Source: Terriglobia bacterium
GTDB taxonomy: Bacteria > Acidobacteriota > Terriglobia > Bryobacterales > Bryobacteraceae
Reading direction: 5' to 3'
Assembly: GCA_020073345.1 (NCBI GenBank)
Contig: JAIQFI010000043.1
Span: 1-55,253 of the forward strand
DNA: 55,253 bases
Below are positions 16,607 through 26,491 of this stretch, one piece after another. The notes beneath the pieces were generated by a model, which had not been told where the DNA came from, did no database searches, and saw nothing but the letters and a program-made list of their open reading frames with translations. A program made the translations under genes and the position numbers. Positions within the stretch are counted from its first letter, which is position 1; every line of letters starts with the position of its first letter.

Positions 16607-16858
16607 GTGTCACTTTTTGCCTGGATTGTGCTCGGATTGATTGCCGGTTTCGTTGGCAGCAAGATTGTCAACAAGAGAGGCGAAGGCATCGTGCTGGACA
16701 TCGTTCTGGGGATCGTGGGGGCAGTCGCCGGGGGATGGCTGGCGGGTTTCCTTGGCCTTGGAGGCGTTTCTGGTTTGAACCTCTACAGCCTCGTCATCGC
16801 AATAGTTGGCTCCATCATAGTGCTTCTGGTGTATCACGCGATTCGCAAAGCCGCGTGA
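16607..16858 (+). CDS. GlsB/YeaQ/YmgE-family stress-response membrane protein
   Basis: 83 aa. Transglycosylase-associated/GlsB family: a first helix SLFAWIVLGLIAGFVGSKIV, then KRGEGIVLDIVLGIVGAVAGGW and a third helix YSLVIAIVGSIIVLLVYHAI (each about 20 residues). The frame opens at ATG 16592, but family members begin at the SLFAW segment. A GTG at 16607 has GGAGGGG (16594-16600) 6 nt upstream, so I choose it. The protein sits in the inner membrane; expression in this family is often stress-induced. Single gene. Confidence 0.9.
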   Translation: MSLFAWIVLGLIAGFVGSKIVNKRGEGIVLDIVLGIVGAVAGGWLAGFLGLGGVSGLNLYSLVIAIVGSIIVLLVYHAIRKAA

Positions 16859-17103
16859 AATCTCAGACGCGCGCTGTACCATTCAGCCAAGCCATCGAGG
16901 GGCCCCGCTTGAGGGGCGTGGACGGGAGCCCGCCACTGACCCTCCCTCAAGGGGAGTGCAACCGTTCGCTAGTGCTGCAAGCCGCCGTAATACTTCAATT
17001 GCGACGGAATGAGCGGAGCCGGTGGGAAAACCTTACGTTTGAAGTTCGTCGGACTCAACTCGACCTCTCGCAAATCAAGCCGCTCGCTGGGGTATGAATC
17101 GAT

Positions 17104-19644
17104 TTACTTCTTCTCTCCGTCCTTCTTCTTCCGGAACTGATCGAACAGATTGATGATGCTGTCCTGGACGTTGTCGCCGGACTTGGTTTCGTCGGGCTTA
17201 ACATCGCGCTGCTTGCCAGTCATGGAGTCCACTAACCCCTTGATGCCGCTGGTAAGTGCGCCAGGATTAGTGGCCGTCGGCAAAAGGCCGCGCAGCTTCA
17301 AGTTAGCCATCTGTTCCGCATCGGGAGCGAATTTGGGTTGGGCGAAAGTACCGGTGACGAGCATAGGCACCACCAGTTCGCCTTGCTGGTTCGCCAGGAC
17401 CGTGCTGAGCAAACCTCCGATCTGGCCGGGAGCGTTGTTCTGCGCAAAATCCTTGCCCAGGACGGTCGTCACGCGGAGTTTTAGGCTCTGGTCGACCAGC
17501 CCCATTGTGCCAGCGCCCGAGAGCGTGCCGCCGCCCAGGTCCAAGAAGAGATCATTGGTCGAAGCGAGACCATTCTGGATACTCAGAGTGCCCGTAAGTT
17601 TCACTATGTTGGTAAATGCTTCCGGTTTCTTGCTGTATCCCAGGAATCGGCCTACACTTGCGACCTCGTTCAAGATCTGGACGCCCGCAAGGCGCCCTTG
17701 GCCCATCTGGACCTGGAGTTTGCCATTGAGAGTCTTAGCAATATCTTCGTTTGGCTTGAAAACGAACTGAAGATCCGCATTACCAGACAGCGCACCAGTC
17801 AGGACATTCTTGAGCGACGTGGTGGACGAGAGAAGCTGGTTGGCGTCGACGTTGCTTAGCTTAGCCTTGACGCTGTAGGTGGCTGCGGCGGTACCAAAGT
17901 TCGCCGTGATTGCGCCACTCTCCTGGCCACCGAAAACCAGTGCCGTAACAGGATCGAGTTTCAAAAGGCCATCGGCCAGACTTACGCTGGCTTTGACATT
18001 GCTCAACACGATCTGGTCGTACAGGATCTTGCCAATCGTGACGGTACCGGCGGCGCTGACGTTCCTGAAAAACCCGGAATCCGGCTGCGGCTGCTGCTTA
18101 CCGCCACCGACGCCCCATTCTCTTAGTTCAGCGACGTTCAGTTGGTCGACGTGAACGTCACACTGGATTCTGAGCCGGGCGAAATCCCGAAGCGAGCCGG
18201 AACCATCAACGTGCATCGAGCCGAGCCCTGCCTGGAGGTGATCGAAGGCAATGCGGTCGTCGGAGAACAGGATATTGGCGGTGGGCACAGTAACAGTCTT
18301 CGGCAGGTCGGGAGAGGTTAGAGAGACTTCGCGAAGGGAGCCCGAGCCCGAGTAACGGACGGTCTTTCCGGCCGCGGAGATTTTCATGTCGAGATTGACT
18401 GTGCCACTGCCTGTGAGTCCCGCCGGTTTGACCCCATACGCGCTGGCAATGCGGAGCAGTTCTTCCAGGCGAGCACCATTGGTTTGCAGCGTGGCGCTTA
18501 TTTGGGGCGCAGCGCCGCTATATCCGGTGATGGTGCCTTGAGCACTGATCCGCGTGCCGCCGGTTTCGAGCGTGAAAGGATGCGTGGTGAGCGAATCAGG
18601 TGTAAAGTCAATCTCGAGCTCCGAGCTTCGCACGGGTTCAGCGAGATCTTTGGCGGTGATCTGCGCTTTCGTGGCCTCGATCTTTCCGGCAAAAATAGGC
18701 TTCTCAGTCGTACCGGTGACCAGAATGTCAGCCTGGAGTAGGCCGTCGGCCTTCAGATCCGGGGGGACTTTAGCACCATACAGAGCCGCGACGCGGATGA
18801 GATCGGCAATCGGGGCATTAGGCGCCTTGATAGCGAGTTGGAGTCCCGGGGGCGTTTTTTGGGTGTCGATCGATCCCGTGACGGCCGCCGAAAGAGCGCC
18901 CAGCTTCGCCGTCAGCGAATTGATAGTGATCTGAGCACCGCCACGAAGGTCGAAGGTAATCTCCAATGGGTCTTTATTGTTGTCGGACTTAAGTGTTGCA
19001 GTACCTTTGGCCACGAAGGGATCGGTGTTCTCGAAATCGGCGGAGACTTTCAGTGCCGCTGCCATGGTGTCAAGACGCACGCTTCCCACGAGGGAGCCGT
19101 GGCGGTCTGGTCCGAGGTTTGTCAGCGTCACATCGACGTTCTTGTAGACATCCCGCGGGCTCGCGGATTTCCGATCGTCAATGGCGACCTGGCCGCCTTC
19201 CACGCGGAGTTCGTCCAAGGAGAAGGTGCTAGCGGATCCACCTTCGGACGGCTTCGTGCCGCCGATTTCATAGTTCCAGGCGCCATCGGGATTGCGGACA
19301 AGTTCGATCCGCGGCGATTCGAGCCGGATGGCATGGAGGTTGATCTGCTTGCGAATAAGCGGCCAGAAGGCGACAGCGACGTAGACTTGCTTGGCGGCCA
19401 GGAATGGCTGCTGCGAAGGAAAACCCTCAGGCTGACCCACGACGGCATCGGAGATTCGAATCGCTAGTGGAAACAGCTTCACGTCCATCTCTCCGAGCGA
19501 GGCAGGACGATGAAGTTGTTGCTGGAGTTGAGTCTGAAGCATCGGACGGAAGTCGTTGGCATCGATCAGGAACAAAAGCGCAACAACACCGAGCAACAGG
19601 AGTCCCACCAGAACTCCGACTCCGATGAAGAGCTTCCGAGGCAT
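17104..19644 (-). CDS. AsmA-family protein
   Basis: 846 aa. A cytoplasmic-membrane anchor (LFIGVGVLVGLLLLGVVALL, residues 5-24) is followed by IDANDFRPMLQTQLQQQL, the AsmA N-terminal signature, and then a long repetitive beta-rich periplasmic region (DGAWNYEIGG, GLLQADILVTG, GSGTVNLDMKISA and LSGNADLQFVF). AsmA-like proteins are thought to bridge the envelope and carry phospholipid or control outer-membrane assembly. ATG at 19644 has GGAGG 6 nt upstream. It is the last gene of mscL-DUF481-asmA, starting 14 nt after the DUF481 stop. Confidence 0.93.
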   Translation of the reverse strand: MPRKLFIGVGVLVGLLLLGVVALLFLIDANDFRPMLQTQLQQQLHRPASLGEMDVKLFPLAIRISDAVVGQPEGFPSQQPFLAAKQVYVAVAFWPLIRKQINLHAIRLESPRIELVRNPDGAWNYEIGGTKPSEGGSASTFSLDELRVEGGQVAIDDRKSASPRDVYKNVDVTLTNLGPDRHGSLVGSVRLDTMAAALKVSADFENTDPFVAKGTATLKSDNNKDPLEITFDLRGGAQITINSLTAKLGALSAAVTGSIDTQKTPPGLQLAIKAPNAPIADLIRVAALYGAKVPPDLKADGLLQADILVTGTTEKPIFAGKIEATKAQITAKDLAEPVRSSELEIDFTPDSLTTHPFTLETGGTRISAQGTITGYSGAAPQISATLQTNGARLEELLRIASAYGVKPAGLTGSGTVNLDMKISAAGKTVRYSGSGSLREVSLTSPDLPKTVTVPTANILFSDDRIAFDHLQAGLGSMHVDGSGSLRDFARLRIQCDVHVDQLNVAELREWGVGGGKQQPQPDSGFFRNVSAAGTVTIGKILYDQIVLSNVKASVSLADGLLKLDPVTALVFGGQESGAITANFGTAAATYSVKAKLSNVDANQLLSSTTSLKNVLTGALSGNADLQFVFKPNEDIAKTLNGKLQVQMGQGRLAGVQILNEVASVGRFLGYSKKPEAFTNIVKLTGTLSIQNGLASTNDLFLDLGGGTLSGAGTMGLVDQSLKLRVTTVLGKDFAQNNAPGQIGGLLSTVLANQQGELVVPMLVTGTFAQPKFAPDAEQMANLKLRGLLPTATNPGALTSGIKGLVDSMTGKQRDVKPDETKSGDNVQDSIINLFDQFRKKKDGEKK

Positions 19645-19658
19645 ATCGCCTCCTTTCT

Positions 19659-20750
19659 CTACTTTGCAAAGGTCAACCGCAGGCCCGTGCTGAACAGAGC
19701 GTCATTCTTCTTCCGGCCGGGCACTGGATTGCTCAAGAAGCGGTCGCTCACGGTGAACTGCCAGGACAGCCAACGGCGAATCGTGGTTACTAAGGTCGTA
19801 TCAAAGTTGACGCGGTAGTTGCCGCCGTCGGACATATTGGGAAAGAAGACCAGCTTTTCGTGGAGGGACGTGGTTGCCGTGAACTTGTGAACCAGATCCT
19901 CGCCCAAGAGCAGTTCTGCCGATGTGCGGTTCAGGCCCGTTGAGTAGAACTCCCGGTTTGCTGCGGCGCCGAGGTTCAAGTCGAGCTGGGTCTTCTCGGT
20001 TGCGATCGCATGATAGCCGATCCCGCCCGCAGGCACGAACCTCAGGTCCAGGCTCTGGAACTCGTCAGTCTCAAGATCGACGGACCCAAACACGAACATC
20101 TTTTTTCGCACGTTTAGGTTGTAGGCGATCCCGCCACGCTTGAAGTTGGCACTGGTGATACTTTTTCCTTCGACGTCGTTGCTGGCAAATAACGAGGTGT
20201 AATAGACCCCGATCTTGTCGCGGCTCGTGGCGCGGTTAGCATTGGCCGAGAGAGTAAACGACTGCGTCGTGGCATTGCCCTTACTGGCTGCATAGCCCAG
20301 GTCAAGAGTACCGGTCCACAGGTCAACCAGCCGCGGATTACGGTATCGGTCGATTTCCGTTTCGTAAGCCGTTTGTTCGTCCTTGCTGCGAATGAACTGA
20401 ATGGACTCCTTGTTGGCGGTAACGACACCGGCCGACTGGGTTGTCAGGGCGAACTTACCGTCGACGGTGGCGACTGAGCCTACAATGATCTGGCCGTCCT
20501 TCAGGCCGACATAGAGAGGACCCGGCGCGGAGATCGCCACCACGCCATCTTACGGAATGGTGACTGTGCCGGCGGACTCGGATTTCAGGACCAGATTCTT
20601 TTCGTCGCTCTTGAGCAGGCTGCCAGTGAGCCGGTCCCCATTTTTAAGCGTAATTTGGTCGGCCCAGGCAGCGCCCCCGAAAAGGCTTGCGAACCCTACC
20701 AGGACAACAAGTTGGCAAAGCGTGAAAAGCCGGTGATTCGATCGTTTCAT
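19659..20750 (-). pseudogene. DUF481-family outer-membrane protein gene interrupted by an in-frame TAA
   Basis: One continuous frame of 364 codons encodes a signal peptide (LFTLCQLVVLVGFASLFGGAAWA, split from MKRSNHR at 20750), the repeat ITLKNGDRLTGSLL, a second copy GLKDGQIIVGSVA, and a DUF481 beta-barrel with LWTGTLDLGYAASKGN, FKRGGIAYNLNVRKK and a terminal LFSTGLRLTFAK. A TAA at 20550-20552 cuts it after GTVTIP. A GTG at 20543 could restart the barrel part, but without a signal peptide. The first ATG overlaps the mscL stop (ATGA), and asmA follows by 14 nt. Nonsense mutation, readthrough or a base-call error are all possible. Confidence 0.75.
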
Positions 20751-21199
20751 GCGGGCTGCCCTTTCTGAGCCACAAGTTGAGAAGTACAGTGGGGGCACCG
20801 TGTTGCTGGAATCGGAATCGCTGTGAAGCAGTAGGCGCAGTCTTTAGTGCTCGGCGCCGCCGCTTCAGGCTTGCGTTGAAGCTTACTCGCTGTTCGCACG
20901 ACGAGGAAGATCACGAAGGCTATGATGAGGAAGTTAACCACTGTGTTAAGGAACTGGCCGTATGCGATGACCGGAGCCGCCGCGGCCTTTGCGGCCGCCA
21001 GGGTCGCGTAGGTCTGACCGTTCAAGCTGATGAACAGTTCTTTGAAATCCACATGGCCAAGCGCCATCCCAATCGGTGGCATGACAATGTCATTTACAAA
21101 TGAAACCACGATCGCACCGAACGCCGCGCCGATGATCACCGCCACGGCAAGGTCGAGTACGTTCCCCTTCATTACAAATGCTTTGAAGTCTTTCAACAT
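20747..21199 (-). CDS. mscL: Large-conductance mechanosensitive channel MscL
   Basis: 150 aa from ATG 21199, with AAAGGAAG upstream. The open frame extends to 21247 but the family begins at [19 protein letters not shown]. The first pore helix ([20 protein letters not shown]), the periplasmic loop and the second helix ([16 protein letters not shown]) are all present. MscL opens under membrane tension to release solutes after hypo-osmotic shock. The C-terminus has an extra CAYC...RCPHC segment after the cytoplasmic helix, a zinc-ribbon-like tail seen in some relatives. The stop overlaps the start of the DUF481 gene (ATGA), the first step of a three-gene envelope operon. Confidence 0.96.
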   Translation of the reverse strand: MLKDFKAFVMKGNVLDLAVAVIIGAAFGAIVVSFVNDIVMPPIGMALGHVDFKELFISLNGQTYATLAAAKAAAAPVIAYGQFLNTVVNFLIIAFVIFLVVRTASKLQRKPEAAAPSTKDCAYCFTAIPIPATRCPHCTSQLVAQKGQPA

Positions 21200-21504
21200 G
21201 TTCGCGCTTCCTTTCGTTTGATAAGGGGCCGCGAGACTGGTCACCACAGCTATTTAATCTGCCCCTCGTACTCCTGAATTGCAATTCCTACTTAGCAGGT
21301 TGAATACCAGAACCGATTTCCTTGTCAAAACGCTTGGCTACCGCCCAGAACCCATCGCACCTGCTCGGGGGACATGATACTAGTTCGATTGCCCCTGCGC
21401 CGGAGCACCCGCAGCCCGCGACGTATCGGGCGCGGACGGCTCGTGCCTGGCCCGCAATACGAGTGCGGCTTGCTTCCCGTTCCACCGAAGAATAGACTAC
21501 GGCC
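21200..21504. other. Divergent intergenic region, mscL operon and helix-hairpin-helix gene
   Basis: About 300 bases that must hold two divergent promoters. I see no clear -35/-10 pair, palindrome or RNA gene. A minus-strand frame at 21288-21629 has shadow composition. Confidence 0.4.
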
Positions 21505-21852
21505 ATGACTCCTCGATTCGCACGCATTTTGATTTCAGCCGTTTTAGGCTGTCTACTGGCCGTTGGCGTTAACGCCCAGTCGAAAGACTCTGGCAAGAAA
21601 ACGCCTGAAAAAGTCGCGGCGACTGCCAAGAAGGCTAGCTCGCCGTTGGATATTAACAGCGCGACGGCCGCTCAACTAAAGGCCCTGCCGGGCATTGGCG
21701 ACGCATACTCGCAAAAGATCATTGACGGCCGGCCCTACAGTGGGAAAGATGACTTGGTCAACAAGAACGTCGTCCCGCAGGCCACCTACGACAAGATCAA
21801 AGACATGATCATCGCCAAGCAAGGCGCCAAGAAGGCCAAGACGAAGAAATAG
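21505..21852 (+). CDS. Exported helix-hairpin-helix (ComEA-like) protein
   Basis: 115 aa. Signal peptide [18 protein letters not shown] (about 8-25), a lysine-rich linker, then the helix-hairpin-helix domain at about 49-105: [38 protein letters not shown]. This is the ComEA/PulA-type DNA-binding fold, which in competence systems binds incoming DNA in the periplasm; many short versions are of unknown role. The lysine-rich tail (AKKAKTKK) fits nucleic-acid binding. ATG at 21505. It stands alone, followed after 63 nt by the PEGA protein. Confidence 0.85.
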   Translation: MTPRFARILISAVLGCLLAVGVNAQSKDSGKKTPEKVAATAKKASSPLDINSATAAQLKALPGIGDAYSQKIIDGRPYSGKDDLVNKNVVPQATYDKIKDMIIAKQGAKKAKTKK

Positions 21853-21915
21853 AGCCTCCCTACCCGACTCTCTTAGTTCGCGAAAAAGGAGCGGTAGGCA
21901 TTAGAGGATAGAAGC

Positions 21916-22425
21916 ATGCGTACCCTGATTCTGCTGGTAATCGTCTCGCTCAGCTGCCTAGCCGCGGCTGACACCGGACGCCTGAAGACGGAAGTCGACC
22001 CAGGACGCGCGGGTGTGTTCATTGACGGCAAGTACGTAGGTCCGGCAGCGAACTTCAAGATAGCCCGAACATACGACGTTTCACCGGGTGAACACGAGGT
22101 TCGGCTGGTCGAACCGCGGTACGAGGACTTCGTCACGAAAGTGACGATCTCCGGAGGCAAGAAAACCGTCCTGAAAGCGAAGTTGAAGCCACTGCCTCCC
22201 GCCAAGCCGCCATTTGGTCGACTGCGGACGGAGAATCCGGATCATTTCGCGGCCGTTTACGTGAACGAACACTACATGGGCCACGTCGATGAGTTCAGTA
22301 GCGTGACGCAGGGATTGCTACTGAATCCGGGGACTTACCAGGTCAAGATCGTGCCAGTCAACGGTCAGAACCAGATTACGAAGACCGTAACAATCGAAGC
22401 CGATAAGACAGTCTTGGTCAAATAG
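21916..22425 (+). CDS. Exported PEGA-domain-like protein
   Basis: 169 aa. Signal peptide LILLVIVSLSCLAAA, then two PEGA-like beta units: GRLKTEVDPGRAGVFIDGKY with VSPGEHEVRLVEP, and GRLRTENPDHFAAVYVNEHY with LNPGTYQVKIVPV. PEGA-type repeats are found on surface or periplasmic proteins and probably act in adhesion or protein contacts. A proline-rich hinge (PLPPAKPPF) separates the units. ATG at 21916. Likely in the same transcription unit as the helix-hairpin-helix gene. Confidence 0.8.
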   Translation: MRTLILLVIVSLSCLAAADTGRLKTEVDPGRAGVFIDGKYVGPAANFKIARTYDVSPGEHEVRLVEPRYEDFVTKVTISGGKKTVLKAKLKPLPPAKPPFGRLRTENPDHFAAVYVNEHYMGHVDEFSSVTQGLLLNPGTYQVKIVPVNGQNQITKTVTIEADKTVLVK

Positions 22426-22691
22426 GCCAGGCGCCAACTAACAAGGTGAACTCTGACGACCGACGGGGGGCTGCGGACCCCAGGTGGGTGACGTCCGCTC
22501 GAGGAGCGAATCGGCCACTTGAGGCAGTGTTCACCGACGGTGATGGGTGAGATCGCGCCGGATTGACCAAACCTGCGCCGCCTGACTCACATTCGATTCC
22601 GATCTCGGCAACGTCGACAGGGTCTTGCGCTTGAAAGCATTACGCAAACCTGGTCGAGCCATGGTCATTCAACTGCTCACATCAAGTTGCT

Positions 22692-23402
22692 ATGTCTCAC
22701 AAGACGATTCTCTCTTTGCTGACTCTGGGCCTCGTGCTGCCGGCCAATGCCCAGCTCGACAAGATTCTTGGAGGTCTCGGAAACCGCAGCAATCAGGGCG
22801 ATTCCAAGACCGCCTCCGGTCTGAAAGAAGCCCTTCAGATCGGGACCGATCATGCAGTGGATCTCACTGGAACCACGGACGGATATTTCAAGAATGAAGC
22901 CATCAAGATTCTCCTGCCCGAGAAGATCCGGACCGTTGAGAAGGGATTGCGAATGGCGGGCATGGGTGCCAAGATCGACGAATTCGAGCTCAGCATGAAC
23001 CGCGCTGCCGAAAAGGCGGCTCCTGCCGCACGCGGCATTTTCAAGGATGCCTTGGTGCAAATGACCTTTGATGACGCTCGCAAGATTCTGACGGGCGGAA
23101 ACACCTCAGCCACGGAGTACTTCAAGACGAAGACTTCCGAAAAACTCACGGCCACTTTCAGACCCACGGTGGAGTCGGCCATGGCTGATGTCGGAGTCGT
23201 ATCGCAATACAAGCAACTGACCGGTGCCATTCCAGCGTTGCCATTCGGACGCAGTCAGAGTTTCGATATCACCGACTACGTTGTGGGGAAGGCTTTAGAC
23301 GGACTCTTCTACATGCTTGGCCAGGAGGAGAAGAAGATCCGCACCAATCCTGCCGCCCAGATTACTCCTCTACTCAAAGAGGTCTTCGGCAAGCAGCGGT
23401 AG
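22692..23402 (+). CDS. DUF4197-family exported protein
   Basis: 236 aa. Signal peptide [16 protein letters not shown], then the family's helical region: [52 protein letters not shown], and [20 protein letters not shown] near the C-terminus. DUF4197 proteins are periplasmic or lipid-anchored and uncharacterised. No lipobox cysteine follows the signal peptide, so soluble periplasmic export is likely. ATG at 22692 with no strong ribosome binding site. A monocistronic gene, 266 nt from the PEGA gene. Confidence 0.88.
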   Translation: MSHKTILSLLTLGLVLPANAQLDKILGGLGNRSNQGDSKTASGLKEALQIGTDHAVDLTGTTDGYFKNEAIKILLPEKIRTVEKGLRMAGMGAKIDEFELSMNRAAEKAAPAARGIFKDALVQMTFDDARKILTGGNTSATEYFKTKTSEKLTATFRPTVESAMADVGVVSQYKQLTGAIPALPFGRSQSFDITDYVVGKALDGLFYMLGQEEKKIRTNPAAQITPLLKEVFGKQR

Positions 23403-23757
23403 CCTGGTGCCACTCTTTCAAGGGGGATCTGTAACAGCACTACCAAGGCTTGCAGTTTGAATGCATCTTCCGATTCCTTCCGATCTGGGACCATCAGACA
23501 GCCAAGGCAACGTCGTGTTAACGACGCCCGTTGATAACGCTTCCCACCTTTCTTTCGCGTGCCTGTCAGCTATGGAACTCGCCTTTTGACCTGATTCTTT
23601 GAGCTCGGTTTCTCTTTCTTCCTGCGAGCGGTCGCACCGTCACGGCCCCCGAAATGCTCACTCCTAAGCATGAAATCTGTTGGCCGAGACTCGTGCCAGT
23701 ACGCGCAAAACGCTCCAGCAGGTGACTATAGCGAACGCAACAAAGGAGAAAAAGCAA
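23403..23757. other. Intergenic stretch upstream of the IS-cut gene
   Basis: No gene is recognisable. The end of the stretch carries the strong AAAGGAG ribosome binding site (9 nt before ATG 23758) of the truncated small secreted-protein gene. Confidence 0.4.
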
Positions 23758-23997
23758 ATGACGGCAATTAAAGTAGTTCCGACAATGTTTTGCCTTGCGC
23801 TTTTTGGCGCAGCATTCTCACCCAGCGCAAAGGCAGACGACTATGACAAGAAAACGACCTTCACCTTCAGCCAACCCATCGAGATCCCGCCGGTCCACCT
23901 GCAGGGATTCCGCGTGTTACCAGCCGGAACGTATGTATTTAAGCTGGTAAACTCCAGTTCCAACCGGCACATCGTACAGATGTCAAGGGCGGAGTAA
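23758..23997 (+). pseudogene. Small acidobacterial secreted-protein gene truncated by IS21 insertion
   Basis: ATG 23758 with AAAGGAG upstream. Signal peptide FCLALFGAAFSPSAKA, then TTFTFSQPIEIPPVHLQGF, LPAGTYVFKLVNSSSNRHIVQ. The pattern is that of small secreted proteins frequent in Acidobacteria, usually 100-180 aa. At 23981 the IS21 left end begins, and the last residues (MSRAE and the TAA) come from the IS. The missing 3' half is not found on the far side of the element, at 26564 onward. The gene is therefore truncated and not simply split. Confidence 0.8.
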
Positions 23998-24030
23998 AAC
24001 TAGACCATTGGGGCGGAGAGAAAGTAGACC
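23981..24030 (+). repeat. IS21 istB-side terminus with two motif repeats
   Basis: The element starts TGTCAAGGGCGG. AAAACTAGACC (23996-24006) and AAAGTAGACC (24021-24030) are two direct copies of an AAAnnAGACC motif, which I read as IstA binding sites. The other end carries matching copies in inverted orientation. Confidence 0.65.
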
Positions 24031-24170
24031 GCTTCGTAGGCAGTGGATGCTTTGCTTTGAGGGATTTGCGGGGGCGGCGGGAGCGGAGGCCTGCGGCGCC
24101 CGTTAGGGCGGCGCGTTTAGGCAGGAGCAGACGCCGCTCCTGCAAATCGGCGCCGTAAACCAGCGGGTGA

Positions 24171-24935
24171 CTAGGAGCGAGGCTTCGCGGGGCGGCGTCG
24201 CTTGCTGTCTTTGAGCCGGTAACTTTCCCCGTTCATCTCCAGGATGTGGACGTGGTGCGTGAGCCGGTCCAGCAGGGCTCCGGTCAGCCGCTCCGATCCG
24301 AAGGCCTCGGTCCATTCGTTGAACGGCAGGTTGCTGGTGACCAGCGTGGCGCTGCGCTCATAGCGGCGGCTGAAGACCTCGAACAGCAGTTCGGCCCCGG
24401 TCTTGGACAACGGCACGAAGCCCAGCTCGTCGATGATCAGAAGCTCGAAGCTGGAGAGCATTTTCTGAAAGCGCATCAGGCGCCGTTCGTCCTTGGCTTC
24501 GATCAGCTCATGCGCCAGCGACGCCGCGGTCGTGAACCGGACGCGGAAACCCTTCTGGCAAGCGGCCAGGCCGAGGGCCAGCGCGATGTGCGTTTTGCCG
24601 GTGCCCGAGTTTCCCAGCGCCAGGACGTTCTCCTTGCGCTCGATGAACTCGCACCGGGCCAGATCCAACACCAGCGACTTATTTAAGGATGGGATCGCCA
24701 GAAAGTCGAAGGTGTCCAGGCTCTTGACCACGTCGAACTTGGCCTGGCGGATGCGACGCTCGGTGGCGCGCCGTTCGCGGTCCAGCAGTTCCAGTTCGCT
24801 CAAGCGCAGCAGGTAACGTGGAAAGTCCACGCCCTCGGCGGCGCACTGCTGCGCGACTTTGTCGTACTCGCGCAGGAACGTTGGCAGCCGCAACGTTTTC
24901 AGATGATGATCCAGTAAAACCTGGGGCGTGTCCAT
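24171..24935 (-). CDS. istB: IS21 helper ATPase IstB
   Basis: 254 aa. AAA+ ATPase with Walker A as GNSGTGKTHIALALG, Walker B as LLIIDELGF, and the sensor-1 ATLVTSNLPFNEW. Start MDTPQVLLDHHLKTLRLPTF at 24935; the frame is open further upstream but that part lies inside istA in another frame. IstB forms an oligomer on DNA that selects the target and activates IstA. The ATG is one base beyond the istA stop, so the two are translationally coupled. Confidence 0.96.
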   Translation of the reverse strand: MDTPQVLLDHHLKTLRLPTFLREYDKVAQQCAAEGVDFPRYLLRLSELELLDRERRATERRIRQAKFDVVKSLDTFDFLAIPSLNKSLVLDLARCEFIERKENVLALGNSGTGKTHIALALGLAACQKGFRVRFTTAASLAHELIEAKDERRLMRFQKMLSSFELLIIDELGFVPLSKTGAELLFEVFSRRYERSATLVTSNLPFNEWTEAFGSERLTGALLDRLTHHVHILEMNGESYRLKDSKRRRPAKPRS

Positions 24936-24936
24936 A

Positions 24937-26448
24937 TCAACCAGCACCCAAGAGTGCGAGGTAATCGGCGGCGGCGGTGGTCGCCACCTGCGCCAGAGGC
25001 AGGTGCGGATAGTTCTCCAGATCCAACCGCGCCGGCCTCTGCTCGATGCGGCACAGCAGCAGGTGCTTGACGGCGTCGAACGAGATGGTCCCCATCCGCA
25101 GGGCGTCGTCAATCGCCCGCTCTACTTCGGCCAGCGCGAACGTCTCCAGCAGCCGGAGGACTTGTACGCACTCGCGCTTGCCCTTCTTGCCCAGGCGCGC
25201 TTCCATCAGGCGGCGAAGTTCGTCGAAGCCGTCCGGCATCTTCCAGCCAACCAACGGCGCGGCCTGGTCCAGGGCGTTGGTCTTCTGCTCCAGCAGCGCC
25301 AGGTAATGCAGTGGGTTGAAGATCATGTCCTCGCGTTCATAGCTCCGCGGGTGACGCGCGATCACCTCGCTCCCGGCGCAGATCACCACTTCGTGCACGA
25401 ACCCTTTCACCAGCACTTCGCGATGTCCCCACTCCACCGGCACCGAGTAATCGTTGGTGCGATAGCGCACCAGCGACATCGAAGTCACCCGCGTGGATCG
25501 CTGGTCGCAGGCTTCATAGGGCGCCGCCGGCAGGGGCAGCAGCCGCTCCCGATCTTTCTCGAAACGCTCCCAGATCGTCTGCTGGTGTCCCCGTAGTTTG
25601 CGCTCCCGCCGCTTCTGAGATTGAACCAGCAAGTGAGCGTTGAACTCGTCCCAGGTGGCGAATCGTGGACGCGGCACCATGAAGTTCCGCCGCGCGTAGC
25701 CCACCAGTCCTTCCACCTTCCCCTTGTCATTGCCCTTGCCAGGGCGCCCGAACTTCTCCGCAAACAGATAATGGCTTTGCAGTTCGGTGAACGCTCGCGT
25801 TTTCGCCCGCGTCCCATCGCCCAAGATCCGCGCCACAGCGATCTTGGTGTTGTCGTACAGAATCGTGCGGGGCACGCCGCCGAAGTAGGCGAAGGCGTGG
25901 TTGTGCCCTTCCAGGAACGCCTCCGTCGTCTCGGCCGGAAAGGCCATCACGAAGCAGTCATCGGATTGCGGCAGGTCCATCGCCAGATAGTGCGCCTTGC
26001 ATTCCACACCGGCGATCACTACCATCGCTTCGCCGAAGTCGGCCTGCGCGTCTCCTGGCGGATGAGCCAGCGGCACAAACATCTCGCGCTGGCTCAGTTT
26101 CCTGAGCCGCACGTAGTCCTTCACGATCGTGTATCCGCCCGTGTAGCTGTGCTCGTCGCGCAGCCGCTCGAAGATCCGCTTGGCAGTGTGCCGCTGCTTC
26201 CTGCTTTCCGCCTTGTCTGCTTCCAGGATCTGGTCGATGGTTCCAACCCAGGCGTCCAGCTTGGGCCGACGCGCCGGTTGCTGCCGCCGGTAGCCCGGCG
26301 GCACCGAGTACCGCAGCATCTTCCGCACCGTCTCGCGAGCCAGCCCGAACTGCCGGGCCGCCTCGCGTTCACTCATCTTATCGACGACGACGGCTCGCCG
26401 CACCCGCGCGTATAACTCCACTGTGTACACCTCTCCGGTGTTCCACAA
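24937..26448 (-). CDS. istA: IS21 transposase IstA
   Basis: 503 aa. An N-terminal helix-turn-helix (SEREAARQFGLARETVRKML) is followed by a DDE catalytic core: first aspartate in AQADFGEAMV, second in TILYDNTKIAV, glutamate in GNDKGKVEGLVGYARRN. The start used is TTG at 26448; a GTG nine codons on, with a GGAGAGG-type site, is possible. IstA cuts and joins the element ends with IstB. Intact. Confidence 0.96.
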   Translation of the reverse strand: MWNTGEVYTVELYARVRRAVVVDKMSEREAARQFGLARETVRKMLRYSVPPGYRRQQPARRPKLDAWVGTIDQILEADKAESRKQRHTAKRIFERLRDEHSYTGGYTIVKDYVRLRKLSQREMFVPLAHPPGDAQADFGEAMVVIAGVECKAHYLAMDLPQSDDCFVMAFPAETTEAFLEGHNHAFAYFGGVPRTILYDNTKIAVARILGDGTRAKTRAFTELQSHYLFAEKFGRPGKGNDKGKVEGLVGYARRNFMVPRPRFATWDEFNAHLLVQSQKRRERKLRGHQQTIWERFEKDRERLLPLPAAPYEACDQRSTRVTSMSLVRYRTNDYSVPVEWGHREVLVKGFVHEVVICAGSEVIARHPRSYEREDMIFNPLHYLALLEQKTNALDQAAPLVGWKMPDGFDELRRLMEARLGKKGKRECVQVLRLLETFALAEVERAIDDALRMGTISFDAVKHLLLCRIEQRPARLDLENYPHLPLAQVATTAAADYLALLGAG

Positions 26449-26491
26449 AACATAAGCCTATGGGAATGTTCGATGGAACCAGTCTCCTGGC

